A stretch of 8,362 bases of DNA. Origin: Acidimicrobiaceae bacterium (GTDB taxonomy: Bacteria > Actinomycetota > Acidimicrobiia > Acidimicrobiales > Palsa-688). The stretch covers positions 1 to 8,362 of the forward strand of contig JAUTXM010000416.1 in the NCBI GenBank assembly GCA_030838025.1, read 5' to 3'. Below are positions 1 through 6,560 of this stretch, one piece after another (the stretch's first letter is position 1; each line of letters opens with the position of its first letter). Both the position numbers and the translations under genes were made by a program. The notes under the pieces were generated by a model. The model searched no databases, was not told where the DNA came from, and saw nothing but the letters and a program-made list of their open reading frames with translations.

Positions 1-9
1 TATCGCGAG

Positions 10-37
10 CTCGGGGCATCCGCCGGGCGGCCCCGAG
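10..37. other. GC-rich hairpin upstream of pyrG
   Basis: The sequence shows a perfect 7-base inverted repeat, CTCGGGG at 10-16 and CCCCGAG at 31-37. An inner pair, CCGC (20-23) and GCGG (27-30), extends the stem across a 3-base bulge, with a 3-base loop. No T-run follows on the plus strand, so a classical intrinsic terminator is not supported. It could still terminate or stabilise the 3' end of a gene lying before the window, or act as an operator, since it covers the expected -35 region of the pyrG promoter. The function is inferred. Confidence 0.4.
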
Positions 38-45
38 ACCCGCGG

Positions 46-51
46 TAAGCT
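46..51 (+). promoter_or_regulatory. Probable -10 element of the pyrG promoter
   Basis: TAAGCT matches the actinobacterial -10 pattern TANNNT. Transcription would begin about seven bases downstream, near 57-59, giving a leader of about 45 bases that carries the ribosome binding site. A transcript starting there would not contain the possible TTG codon at 55, which argues for the ATG at 103 as the pyrG start. No convincing -35 hexamer is visible, because that position falls inside the hairpin. Confidence 0.4.
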
Positions 52-90
52 GGTTTGGCCGCCCCCGTTGGCGTCCACAGGTTCGAGACG

Positions 91-98
91 GGAGGAGG
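91..98 (+). promoter_or_regulatory. Ribosome binding site of pyrG
   Basis: GGAGGAGG lies 4 bases before the ATG at 103 when measured from its last base, and its first GGAGG is 7 bases away. It is the only strong Shine-Dalgarno sequence in front of a gene in this window. It fixes the pyrG start at 103 rather than at the upstream in-frame TTG at 55. Confidence 0.85.
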
Positions 99-102
99 AT
101 TG

Positions 103-1851
103 ATGGCGAAGCACATCTTCGTCACCGGCGGCGTTGCCAGTTCGTTGGGCAAGGGTCTTACCGCGTCTTCGCTGGGCCGGCTGCTCAAGAGCCGGGGGCT
201 GCGGGTCACGATGCAGAAACTCGACCCGTACATCAACGTCGACCCGGGGACGATGAACCCCTTCGAGCACGGCGAGGTTTTCGTCACCGACGACGGCGGC
301 GAGACCGACCTCGATCTCGGCCACTACGAGCGGTTCATCGACGAGAACCTGCACCGGGACTCCAATGCCACCACCGGCTCGATCTACCAGTCGGTGATTG
401 CCAAGGAGCGCCGGGGTGACTTCCTGGGCAAGACCGTCCAGGTGATCCCCCACATCACCGACGAGATCAAGGGCCGAATCAAGCGACTGGCGTCGGACTC
501 GGTGGACGTGGTGATCACCGAGGTCGGAGGCACCGTCGGCGACATCGAAATCCTCCCGTTCCTGGAGGCCATCCGCCAGTTCCGCAAGGACGTCGGCCGG
601 GACAACGTCTGCTACGTGCACGTGACCCTGGTCCCGTACCTGGGCCCGTCGGGGGAGCAGAAGACCAAGCCGACCCAGCATTCGGTGACCGAGCTTCGTA
701 GCCGGGGCATCCAGCCCGACGTGATCATCTGCCGCAGCGATCGGGAGATCTCGTCGGGGCTGAAACGAAAGATTTCGCTGTTGTGCGACGTGCCCATCGA
801 GGCCGTCGTCTCATGCGTCGACGCCCCAAACCTGTACGAGATCCCGTTGGCGCTTCACGAGGAAGGGCTCGACGACTACGTCTTTCGGTTGCTGCGGTTC
901 GACGAGGAACGACACCCGCTGGACCTCGGGGATTGGGAGCGCCTGGTCGAGCGGGTCGAGGCCGCCACCCGGCCGGTGCGTATCGGCTTGATCGGCAAGT
1001 ACGTCAACCTCCCCGACGCCTACCTCTCGGTGGGCGAGGCCCTTCGTCACGGCGGGTATTTCCACGGCGCCAAGATCGACCTCGAGTGGATCCAGGCCGA
1101 GGATGTCGAGGGCCTGCTGGCCGACGGGCGCCTGCGGGACCTCGACGGGATCGTCATCCCGGGCGGGTTCGGTGAGCGGGGGATCGAAGGCAAGATTGCG
1201 GCCGCCGGCTACGCCCGGGAGCATGGGATCCCATGCCTGGGCTTGTGCCTCGGCCTCCAGGTGATGGTCATCGAGTACGCCCGCCATGTCTGCGGGCTCA
1301 CCAGGGCCAACTCGCGAGAGTTCGACTCCACCACGCCGCACCCGGTGATCGACCTGATGGACGAGCAGCGCGACATCGTCGACATGGGCGGCAGTATGCG
1401 GCTGGGGGCGTATGTCGCCCGTTTGCGGGCCGACAGCCAGGTGGCCCGGGCGTACGGCGACACGGTCGTCTACGAACGGCATCGGCACCGCTACGAGGTC
1501 AACACGGCGTACCGCCGCCGGCTCGAAGATGCCGGGCTGGTGGCGAGCGGGACGTCCCCCGACGACCGGTTGGTCGAGTTCATCGAGTTGCCGGGCCATC
1601 CCATGTGGGTGGGGACCCAGGCCCATCCGGAGTTCAAGAGCCGGCCGGACCGCCCCCATCCCTTGTTCCGAGAGCTGGTTGGGGCGGCGCTGGCCCGGGC
1701 CGAGGGTCGGGCCCCGAGGTTGCTCGACGTGAGCACCTTGGTCCCCGCGCCAGCCCACGGGTCAGGCTCAGCGCCAGCCCACGGGTCAGGCTCAGCGCCC
1801 GGTCATAGCTCGGGGGCCGTGCCGGCCGCCGTCGAGGCCCAGGCCCGTTGA
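103..1851 (+). CDS. pyrG: CTP synthase (glutamine hydrolysing)
   Basis: This 582-residue cytosolic enzyme makes CTP from UTP, ATP and glutamine, the last step of de novo pyrimidine nucleotide synthesis. The N-terminal synthetase domain (about 1-270) has the P-loop GGVASSLGKG at 9-18 and the conserved stretches KLDPYINVDPGTM and HGEVFVTDDGGETDLDLGHY. The class I glutamine amidotransferase domain starts near residue 290. It has an oxyanion loop (PGGFGERG), the nucleophile C382 in GLCLG, and H508 and E510 in AHPEF. The start at ATG 103 is set by GGAGGAGG at 91-98; the 16 residues that a TTG at 55 would add do not resemble the family. The C-terminal tail from about 545 extends beyond the E. coli enzyme (545 residues) and contains an octapeptide repeat, annotated separately. 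The stop overlaps the start of the Nudix gene as TTGA, which suggests co-transcription and translational coupling. Confidence 0.98.
   Translation: MAKHIFVTGGVASSLGKGLTASSLGRLLKSRGLRVTMQKLDPYINVDPGTMNPFEHGEVFVTDDGGETDLDLGHYERFIDENLHRDSNATTGSIYQSVIAKERRGDFLGKTVQVIPHITDEIKGRIKRLASDSVDVVITEVGGTVGDIEILPFLEAIRQFRKDVGRDNVCYVHVTLVPYLGPSGEQKTKPTQHSVTELRSRGIQPDVIICRSDREISSGLKRKISLLCDVPIEAVVSCVDAPNLYEIPLALHEEGLDDYVFRLLRFDEERHPLDLGDWERLVERVEAATRPVRIGLIGKYVNLPDAYLSVGEALRHGGYFHGAKIDLEWIQAEDVEGLLADGRLRDLDGIVIPGGFGERGIEGKIAAAGYAREHGIPCLGLCLGLQVMVIEYARHVCGLTRANSREFDSTTPHPVIDLMDEQRDIVDMGGSMRLGAYVARLRADSQVARAYGDTVVYERHRHRYEVNTAYRRRLEDAGLVASGTSPDDRLVEFIELPGHPMWVGTQAHPEFKSRPDRPHPLFRELVGAALARAEGRAPRLLDVSTLVPAPAHGSGSAPAHGSGSAPGHSSGAVPAAVEAQAR
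1747..1818 (+). repeat. 24-base tandem repeat encoding the PyrG C-terminal tail
   Basis: Two identical 24-base units occupy 1747-1770 and 1771-1794, followed by a diverged third unit at 1795-1818. They encode APAHGSGS, APAHGSGS and APGHSSGA (residues 549-572), ahead of a final ten residues. The unit is a multiple of three, so the copy number can change without breaking the frame. The tail lies past the glutaminase domain, is rich in small residues and is probably disordered. The perfect identity of two copies points to recent duplication by replication slippage. Confidence 0.9.
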
Positions 1852-2408
1852 GCTTTCGCCGCGTCAGCGAGGAGGTGCGCTTCGAGGGCTCGCTGATCAG
1901 CGTCGCCACCGCCACGTTCGTCGGGCCCGACGGCGAGGAGTTCGAGCGCGACGTGGTGCATCACCCGGGGGCGGTGTCGGTCGTCCCCGTCGTTGCCCGG
2001 CCCGGGGGTGGGTATGAGGCCATCCTGGTCCGCCAGTACCGGGCCGCGGTCGATGCCGAGCTGCTCGAGGTCGTGGCGGGCAAGCGCGACGTCGCGGGCG
2101 AGCCACCGGAGCTGACGGCCCGGCGGGAGCTGGCCGAGGAGATCGGGATGATCGCCGGTCGCCTGGACCTGCTGGCTGAGTTCTACAACTCGCCCGGCTT
2201 CTGTGACGAACACTCCTATGTGTTCGTCGGGCTCGACCTGAAGCCCACCGAATCCGAGGCCCACGGGATCGAGGAGCAGTACATGACCATCGAGCGGGTC
2301 GCACTCGACGATGTGGGCGCCATGATCCGAAGTCGCCAGATTGTCGACGCCAAGACCATCATCGGCCTGACACTGGCGCGCCAGGCGCTCGAATCCATGA
2401 CGCCATGA
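1848..2408 (+). CDS. Nudix hydrolase, probable ADP-ribose pyrophosphatase
   Basis: A 186-residue Nudix protein. The Nudix box runs from G78 to M101: GKRDVAGE, then RELAEEIGM with the metal-binding glutamates E94, E97 and E98. The first spacing is G-x6-E, one residue longer than the textbook G-x5-E; my memory of the mycobacterial enzyme encoded next to pyrG is that it has the same spacing. The box is preceded by VRQYR and LLEVVAGK and followed by EFYNSPGFCDE, all typical of the ADP-ribose pyrophosphatase branch, which cleaves ADP-ribose to AMP and ribose 5-phosphate using Mg2+. The TTG start at 1848 overlaps the pyrG stop in TTGA, and only a weak GAGG about ten bases upstream could bind the ribosome, so translation is probably coupled to pyrG. 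Its position after pyrG matches other actinobacteria. The exact substrate is inferred from family and context. Confidence 0.9.
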   Translation: MSFRRVSEEVRFEGSLISVATATFVGPDGEEFERDVVHHPGAVSVVPVVARPGGGYEAILVRQYRAAVDAELLEVVAGKRDVAGEPPELTARRELAEEIGMIAGRLDLLAEFYNSPGFCDEHSYVFVGLDLKPTESEAHGIEEQYMTIERVALDDVGAMIRSRQIVDAKTIIGLTLARQALESMTP

Positions 2409-2446
2409 CCTCGAAGCCCTGACCTCGAAGCCCTGAGCCTCGAAGC
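2406..2446 (+). repeat. 14-base tandem repeat over the Nudix stop codon
   Basis: TGACCTCGAAGCCC occurs at 2406-2419 and again at 2420-2433. A partial third copy, TGAGCCTCGAAGC, lies at 2434-2446. The first TGA is the stop codon of the Nudix gene, so each copy carries another TGA, in different frames. A more diverged relative, CTCGAATCCATGA, lies inside the end of the gene at 2388-2400. It looks like slippage-generated repetition of the gene end; no function is evident. Confidence 0.8.
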
Positions 2447-2473
2447 AGCAGCCCGCACCCGCGGAGGCGCCGC

Positions 2474-2479
2474 TACGCT
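2474..2479 (+). promoter_or_regulatory. Probable -10 element for a leaderless ald transcript
   Basis: TACGCT matches TANNNT and ends exactly seven bases before the GTG start of ald at 2487, so transcription probably begins on the start codon itself. A GGAGG at 2463-2467 lies 19 bases upstream of the GTG, too far for a normal ribosome binding site, and would sit upstream of this transcription start. No clear -35 hexamer is visible. The same layout precedes the DksA/TraR-like, BldC-like and trpS genes. Confidence 0.5.
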
Positions 2480-2486
2480 CGGACCT

Positions 2487-3596
2487 GTGATCGTCGGGGT
2501 GCCGGCCGAGGTCAAGTCATCGGAGAACCGGGTGTCCATGACACCCGACGGTGTTCGCGAGCTCACCGGCTTCGGCCACACCGTGCTGGTCGAGCAGGGC
2601 GCCGGAGAAGGGTCGTCCATCGCCGACGCCGATTTCGCCCGCTCGGGCGCACAGCTCGTGGCCACCGCGGCCGAAGCGTGGGCCGCCGAGCTGGTCGTGA
2701 AGGTCAAGGAACCGCAGCGGGAGGAGTTCGGGTTCCTCCGTCCCGACCTGGTGCTGTTCACCTACCTCCACCTGGCCGCCTACCCGGAGGTGGCCAAGGC
2801 CCTGCTGGCTGCGGGCACCACCAGCCTCGCCTACGAGACCGTCCAGCTACCCGACGGGTCACTCCCGCTACTGGCGCCGATGAGCGAGGTGGCGGGGCGG
2901 ATGGCGACCCAGGTGGGGTCGCACTACCTCGAGCGCAACAACGGCGGCCGCGGCGTCCTGCTCGGCGGCGCCCCGGGCGTCCGGCCCGCCCGCGTCGTGG
3001 TGCTCGGGGCGGGCAACGTGGGCTGGAATGCCGCCTGGATCGCCCAGGGCATGGAAGCCGAGGTGCTCCTCCTGGACAAGAACATCGACCGGCTCCGCTG
3101 GGTCGACCAGATCCACAAGGGCCGGATCATGACCCTCGCCTCCAACCGGGGCGCCATCGAGCGGGCCACGGCCCGGGCCGACCTCGTCATCGGCGCCGTC
3201 CTGGTGGCGGGCGGGCGGGCCCCGGTCGTCATGACCGAGGACATGGTGGGGGCCATGAAGCCCGGCTCGGTGATCGTCGATGTCGCCGTCGATCAGGGCG
3301 GCTGCATCGCGACCACCCACGAGACGACCCACGGCGACCCCGTCTACCTCCGCCACGGCGTCCTGCACTACGCGGTCGGCAACATGCCGGGCGCCGTTCC
3401 TCACACCTCGACCTACGCCCTGACCAACGCCACGCTGCCGTACGTGGTCGAGGTGGCCAACTGCGGCCCGATCGTGGCGTGCGGGGACATCGCCCTCCGC
3501 AAGGGCCTCACGACCGTCGGTGGACGGGTCACCAACGGGGTCGTGGCCGAGGCGCTCGGGCTGCCCTACACCGACCCGTTCGTCGATCCGATTTGA
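2487..3596 (+). CDS. ald: Alanine dehydrogenase
   Basis: This 369-residue cytosolic enzyme interconverts L-alanine and pyruvate plus ammonium using NAD+/NADH, linking nitrogen assimilation to redox balance. The length is typical of bacterial Ald. Visible features are the start MIVGVPAEVK with R15 in SSENRVSMTP, K74 in VKVKEP and H95 in TYLHLA (substrate and catalytic residues of the family). The Rossmann motif GAGNVG is at 174-179, with D197 at the end of the next strand, which favours NAD over NADP. D269 lies in VDVAVDQGGC, and NMPGAVPHTSTYALTNATLP is a strong family signature. The GTG start at 2487 fits a leaderless transcript. The stop overlaps the xerD TTG start as TTGA. A transhydrogenase alpha subunit is unlikely, because the match to Ald is full length and there is no membrane part. 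Confidence 0.96.
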   Translation: MIVGVPAEVKSSENRVSMTPDGVRELTGFGHTVLVEQGAGEGSSIADADFARSGAQLVATAAEAWAAELVVKVKEPQREEFGFLRPDLVLFTYLHLAAYPEVAKALLAAGTTSLAYETVQLPDGSLPLLAPMSEVAGRMATQVGSHYLERNNGGRGVLLGGAPGVRPARVVVLGAGNVGWNAAWIAQGMEAEVLLLDKNIDRLRWVDQIHKGRIMTLASNRGAIERATARADLVIGAVLVAGGRAPVVMTEDMVGAMKPGSVIVDVAVDQGGCIATTHETTHGDPVYLRHGVLHYAVGNMPGAVPHTSTYALTNATLPYVVEVANCGPIVACGDIALRKGLTTVGGRVTNGVVAEALGLPYTDPFVDPI

Positions 3597-4555
3597 CGGG
3601 GGGAAAAGGGACAGCCCCCGCCGGTCGGACCGGGACCGTTCCCCTCAGCCTCGATGGCGAAGAGTTCCTCTCCTGGCTGGCAGTCGAGCGGGGAAGGGCG
3701 GTCAACACGCTGGCGGCCTACCGGCGGGACCTGCGGGCCTACGAAGCGTGGCTGCGGCAACGCCAGTTGACCCTCGAGGCGGTGAGCGAGGCCGACGTCC
3801 TGGCGTACATCGCCTCGCTTTGGGCGTCGGGGCGGGCCCCGTCAAGTGTGGCTCGTGCGCTCGTCGCGGTTCGTTCACTTCATCATTTCCTCGTCGACGA
3901 AGGTCTCACGGGCATCGACCCGACGGGCGACGTCGGCAATCCCAAGGTGCCCCAAGGACTTCCCAAGGCGCTCACCGAAGCCGATGTCAACATGCTGCTT
4001 GGGGCGGTCGTAGGGGAGGACGCCACCGCCCGCCGGGACCGGGCGATCCTCGAGTTGTTGTACGGCACGGGTATGCGGATCTCGGAGCTGGTGGGGTTGT
4101 CGCTGCACGACTTGGCCCTCGATTCCGACGTGGTCCGGGTGCTCGGCAAGGGCTCCAAGGAGCGGCTGGTCCCGCTGGGCCGCTACGCCCGGGCGGCGCT
4201 CGACGACTGGTTGTCGGCCAACGGGCGCGGTGTCATGTCACCGGTTCGTTGGGCCAGGCGGGGCGACTCGGATGCGGTGTTCCTCAACGCCCGCGGCGGC
4301 CGGCTCTCGCGCCAAGGGGCCTGGGGAATCGTCCGCCGCTACGGCGACGAGGTGGGCCTCGGCGATCGACTGACGCCGCACGTGCTGCGTCACAGCTGCG
4401 CCACCCATATGCTCGACCACGGCGCCGACATCCGAGTGGTCCAGGAACTGCTCGGACACGCCTCGATCGCCACCACCCAGGTGTACACCAAGGTATCGAC
4501 GGAGCGGCTGCGGTCGGCCTACGACGCCGCCCACCCCCGGGCCCGTCCCGCATGA
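3593..4555 (+). CDS. xerD: Tyrosine recombinase XerD (XerC/XerD family)
   Basis: A 320-residue site-specific recombinase that, by family, resolves chromosome dimers at dif with a partner Xer protein and FtsK. The SAM-like core-binding domain covers roughly 22-105 (FLSWLAVERG, NTLAAYRRDL). The catalytic domain carries R162 in GTGMRISEL, the beta-hairpin loop GKGSKER with the likely catalytic lysine K186, H263-x-x-R266 in PHVLRH, H289 in LLGHAS and the nucleophile Y298 in TTQVYTKV, so the active site is complete. The only plausible start is TTG 3593, overlapping the ald stop in TTGA; it gives a Gly/Thr-rich leader of about 20 residues before the conserved fold. No ribosome binding site is visible, so coupling to ald is likely. 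Open frame upstream of 3593 is only a shadow of ald. XerD rather than XerC is inferred from context near pyrG-Nudix in actinobacteria. Confidence 0.93.
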   Translation: MTGGKGTAPAGRTGTVPLSLDGEEFLSWLAVERGRAVNTLAAYRRDLRAYEAWLRQRQLTLEAVSEADVLAYIASLWASGRAPSSVARALVAVRSLHHFLVDEGLTGIDPTGDVGNPKVPQGLPKALTEADVNMLLGAVVGEDATARRDRAILELLYGTGMRISELVGLSLHDLALDSDVVRVLGKGSKERLVPLGRYARAALDDWLSANGRGVMSPVRWARRGDSDAVFLNARGGRLSRQGAWGIVRRYGDEVGLGDRLTPHVLRHSCATHMLDHGADIRVVQELLGHASIATTQVYTKVSTERLRSAYDAAHPRARPA

Positions 4556-4623
4556 CGATTCGGCGGCCGGCACGCCCAGCGCAGAAACCCCGGTAACAAG
4601 CGTCGCGGAGATGACCTGGGGGT

Positions 4624-4629
4624 TACACT
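4624..4629 (+). promoter_or_regulatory. Probable -10 element for a leaderless DksA/TraR-like transcript
   Basis: TACACT matches TANNNT and ends six bases before the ATG at 4636, so the transcript probably starts at or within a base of the start codon. It lies in the 80-base gap after xerD, where no other gene is convincing. No good -35 hexamer was found. It probably drives the DksA/TraR-like, site-2 protease and HD genes together. Confidence 0.5.
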
Positions 4630-4635
4630 CTGGCT

Positions 4636-4974
4636 ATGACGTCGACCGACGCGACGACCGCAGACCTCCGCTCGATGCTCGAAGAGGAACGCGATTCGTT
4701 GCGCGCCCGCTTGAGCGAACTGGGCTACGGCGCCAACGGCCTCGAATACGATTCGAACTTCGCAGACTCGAGCCAGGTGACGGCGGAGCGGGGCGAGGCG
4801 GAAGCGCTGGCGGCCAAGCTGCAGGAGACGCTCGTCGAGGTGGAGCACGCCATCGGGAAGTTGGACGAAACGAGCTTCGGGAGCTGTGAGTCGTGCAGCA
4901 AGCCGATCGGTGCCGCCCGCCTCGAGGCCAAGCCCGCCGCCCGGTACTGCATCGACTGCGCCAGCAAGCGCTGA
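4636..4974 (+). CDS. DksA/TraR family zinc-finger protein
   Basis: A 112-residue protein of the family whose best-known member, DksA, enters the RNA polymerase secondary channel and modulates transcription during the stringent response. Residues 10-80 look like an antiparallel coiled coil rich in Glu, Ala, Leu and Arg. The C-terminal zinc finger has C84 and C87 (CESC) and C105 and C108 (CIDC), with GAARLEAKPAARYCIDC matching the family closely. The turn between the helices reads NFADSSQVTAE. Compared with DksA NFPDPVDRA, D44 is kept but the second acidic residue is Q47, so the DxxDxA tip is incomplete. The start is ATG 4636, directly after a TANNNT element. The polymerase role is established for proteobacterial DksA and only inferred here. 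The gene leads a group with a membrane protease and an HD protein. Confidence 0.9.
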   Translation: MTSTDATTADLRSMLEEERDSLRARLSELGYGANGLEYDSNFADSSQVTAERGEAEALAAKLQETLVEVEHAIGKLDETSFGSCESCSKPIGAARLEAKPAARYCIDCASKR

Positions 4975-5019
4975 CACACCCCTGAGCCTGGCGCGGGCGA
5001 CGATCCGCGACCTGTCAGC

Positions 5020-5730
5020 ATGAAACCCATGAAGCGCGACCAGACCATCGTCCTGGTGATCGTGGGGGTGGCGGTCGCGCTCGCCCTTTCGCGTCGCGTC
5101 GTCACCGCCCAAACGCTGCTTTTGTTTGGTGTGGCCGTGCCGTCCATCATCCTCCACGAGGTTTCGCACGGTGTCGCGGCGCTGTATTTCGGCGACGACA
5201 CGGCCAAGCGGGCCGGCCGCCTGACCCTCAATCCGATCGCCCACGTCGACCTGTTCGGGACGATCATCCTTCCCGCATTGCTGTCCCTGTCGGGTCTCGG
5301 CGTGTTCGGCTATGCCAAGCCGGTGCCGATCAACCCGTCTCGTATGCGCCACCCCCGAGACGACGCCGTCGTGGTCAGCCTGGCCGGGCCGGCGACCAAT
5401 GTGCTGCTGGCCGTGATTGCCGCGGTGGTGTTACGCCAGCAGCATCCGTCGTTCATCGCGCTCGGCAGCGGGCCGTGGCGCATCCGGATCCCGTTCGCCC
5501 TCGGGATCATCAACGTGGTACTGGCGGTGTTCAACCTGATTCCGATCCCCCCGCTCGACGGCTCTGCGGTCATCGATCGGTTCGTGCCGAAGGCGTGGCG
5601 AAACGGCTGGGAGTCCCTCCGGCGCTACGGGGTCCTGATCCTGGTCGGGGTGGCGCTGCTGCTTCCCGGTGCCCTCACGCGGCTGTTCACCCCGGCCATC
5701 AACCTGTGGGAGCGGATCATCGCCCCATGA
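5020..5730 (+). CDS. Site-2 protease family membrane metalloprotease (M50)
   Basis: A 236-residue integral membrane protein with about six hydrophobic segments (near 9-25, 31-57, 80-98, 114-137, 156-180 and 202-221). The zinc-binding motif HEVSH (H46, E47, H50) lies in an early membrane helix, and NLIPIPPLDGS supplies the third zinc ligand, D180. LAGPATN at 121-127 is another conserved M50 stretch. Such proteases cut transmembrane segments of substrate proteins, often releasing transcription or sigma factors. This is the minimal form: no PDZ domain is present and there are almost no soluble regions. ATG 5020 starts 45 bases after the DksA/TraR-like gene with no ribosome binding site; ATG 5029 is an alternative start. 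The stop overlaps the HD gene as ATGA. The substrate is unknown. In several bacterial groups, as I recall, an M50 protease of this type lies near trpS and scpA, as here. Confidence 0.93.
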   Translation: MKPMKRDQTIVLVIVGVAVALALSRRVVTAQTLLLFGVAVPSIILHEVSHGVAALYFGDDTAKRAGRLTLNPIAHVDLFGTIILPALLSLSGLGVFGYAKPVPINPSRMRHPRDDAVVVSLAGPATNVLLAVIAAVVLRQQHPSFIALGSGPWRIRIPFALGIINVVLAVFNLIPIPPLDGSAVIDRFVPKAWRNGWESLRRYGVLILVGVALLLPGALTRLFTPAINLWERIIAP

Positions 5731-6236
5731 GATCGCGGTTCGGAAGCGTTTCCCACTTGGCCCGGCGTTTTGCCGAGTCGCTGTGGCCCGGCGGGCCGCG
5801 GCCGGCGGACGACGCCTGGGCCCGCTCACTCCTGAGCGACCGCGAGCAACGGCTGTGGGGCCAGATGTCGGGGTGCGACCGCCGCCACGCGGTTGCCGTT
5901 GCCCGCCGCCTGCCCGGCCTCGACCAGGCGGCGCTACCGGCGGTGTTACCGGCGGCACTGCTGCACGACGTGGGCAAGGTCGAGTCGCGACTCGGGCCAT
6001 GGCGCCGGGCCGCGGCGACGGTGTTGGCGCTCGCCCTGGGCCGCGATCGCGTCGCCAAGGGCCGGGGCCGGATGGCCCGCTACCTGCGTCACGACGTCCT
6101 CGGCGCCCAATTGCTCGAACGGGCCGGGAGCAGCCACCTCACCGTCGCCTGGGCGAGGGAGCACCACCTACCCCCGAGTCGGTGGACGCTTCGCCCGGAC
6201 CTTGCCGCCGCGCTCAAGGCGGCCGATGACGACTAG
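5727..6236 (+). CDS. HD-domain protein, putative phosphohydrolase
   Basis: A 169-residue protein, rich in Arg and Ala, with an HD-type metal-binding fold. Candidate ligands are H54 (DRRHAVAVAR), the doublet H80-D81 in ALLHDVGK, H122 in YLRHDVLGA, H146 in AREHH and the terminal aspartates of KAADDD (166-169). HD proteins usually hydrolyse phosphate esters, including nucleotides and signalling nucleotides; no partner domain such as GGDEF, a RelA synthetase or the GYP motif is present, so the substrate cannot be named. The start is ATG 5727, overlapping the protease stop in ATGA; the open frame extending upstream to 5475 is a shadow of the protease gene. The TAG stop lies within CTAG at 6233-6236, which also holds the stop of a decayed minus-strand reading frame. 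Confidence 0.85.
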   Translation: MRSRFGSVSHLARRFAESLWPGGPRPADDAWARSLLSDREQRLWGQMSGCDRRHAVAVARRLPGLDQAALPAVLPAALLHDVGKVESRLGPWRRAAATVLALALGRDRVAKGRGRMARYLRHDVLGAQLLERAGSSHLTVAWAREHHLPPSRWTLRPDLAAALKAADDD

Positions 6237-6530
6237 AGCGGCCTCGATGTTCGAGTGGCGATGAACACCGACGCCAGCCACGCCAGACCGAGGACCGTTC
6301 CGCCGCCCACCAGCGCAGCGCCGACGGTCGGAGAACATGTGGAGGCGGACCCGGACCAACGCTAGGCCCGTGGCGGGTACCACGACCGCCGCCGGGGGCG
6401 ACCGCGACCAGGCCGCAGCGATGCCGGCGCCGGAGGCCCGCCGCACGACGACGTCGACGATCGCCGCGATCGCCGTGCTCGCCGTGCTCTGCCCTGAGAG
6501 AAAACCGTAGCTGTCACCCTCGCGCCGGCG
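6233..6530 (-). pseudogene. Possible frameshifted remnant of a small membrane protein gene
   Basis: No intact gene covers 6237-6602. On the minus strand, one frame is open from 6530 to about 6340 and reads as a protein with hydrophobic stretches (STAIAAIVDVVV, PPAAVVVPATGLALVRVRL). A second frame then takes over at about 6328-6233. It encodes a good transmembrane helix with a basic end, GAALVGGGTVLGLAWLASVF followed by IATRTSRPL and a TAG stop at 6235-6233. Neither frame has a believable start with a ribosome site, and joining them needs a net one-base insertion (or two-base deletion) near 6325-6345. Codons in both parts end mostly in G or C, as in real genes here. It may be a decayed gene or a sequencing error; chance cannot be excluded in DNA this GC-rich. 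No family is recognised. Confidence 0.35.
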
Positions 6531-6560
6531 TCACGGCGCGGGGAAACGGGACTCGCCCAA

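Noticed and set aside
55..102. TTG 55 as the start of pyrG.
   Set aside because: The 16 extra residues do not match CTP synthases, GGAGGAGG lies just before ATG 103, and the likely transcription start is at or after this codon.
811..1758. Long minus-strand open frame (315 codons) opposite pyrG.
   Set aside because: It mirrors the strongly conserved pyrG coding frame, has low-complexity Gly/Pro/Val/Asp-rich content and resembles no family; such antisense frames are usual in GC-rich DNA.
2678..3592. Upstream in-frame extension of xerD through the whole ald gene.
   Set aside because: The extension is an Arg/Pro/Gly-rich shadow of ald. The recombinase fold begins only after 3650, and TTG 3593 overlaps the ald stop.
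3598..3645. G-run and C-run stretches after the ald stop as a terminator hairpin.
   Set aside because: The possible stems are short with no T-run, and the stretch lies within the start of the xerD reading frame.
4552..4596. A 14-codon frame (MTIRRPARPAQKPR) overlapping the xerD stop as ATGA.
   Set aside because: It is very short, with no ribosome site or recognisable family. The overlap alone is weak evidence in a region with many ATGA chances.
4519..5352. Minus-strand open frame of 277 codons opposite the DksA-like and protease genes.
   Set aside because: Both plus-strand genes are clear family members with intact motifs, and this frame has no recognisable domain and no start signal.
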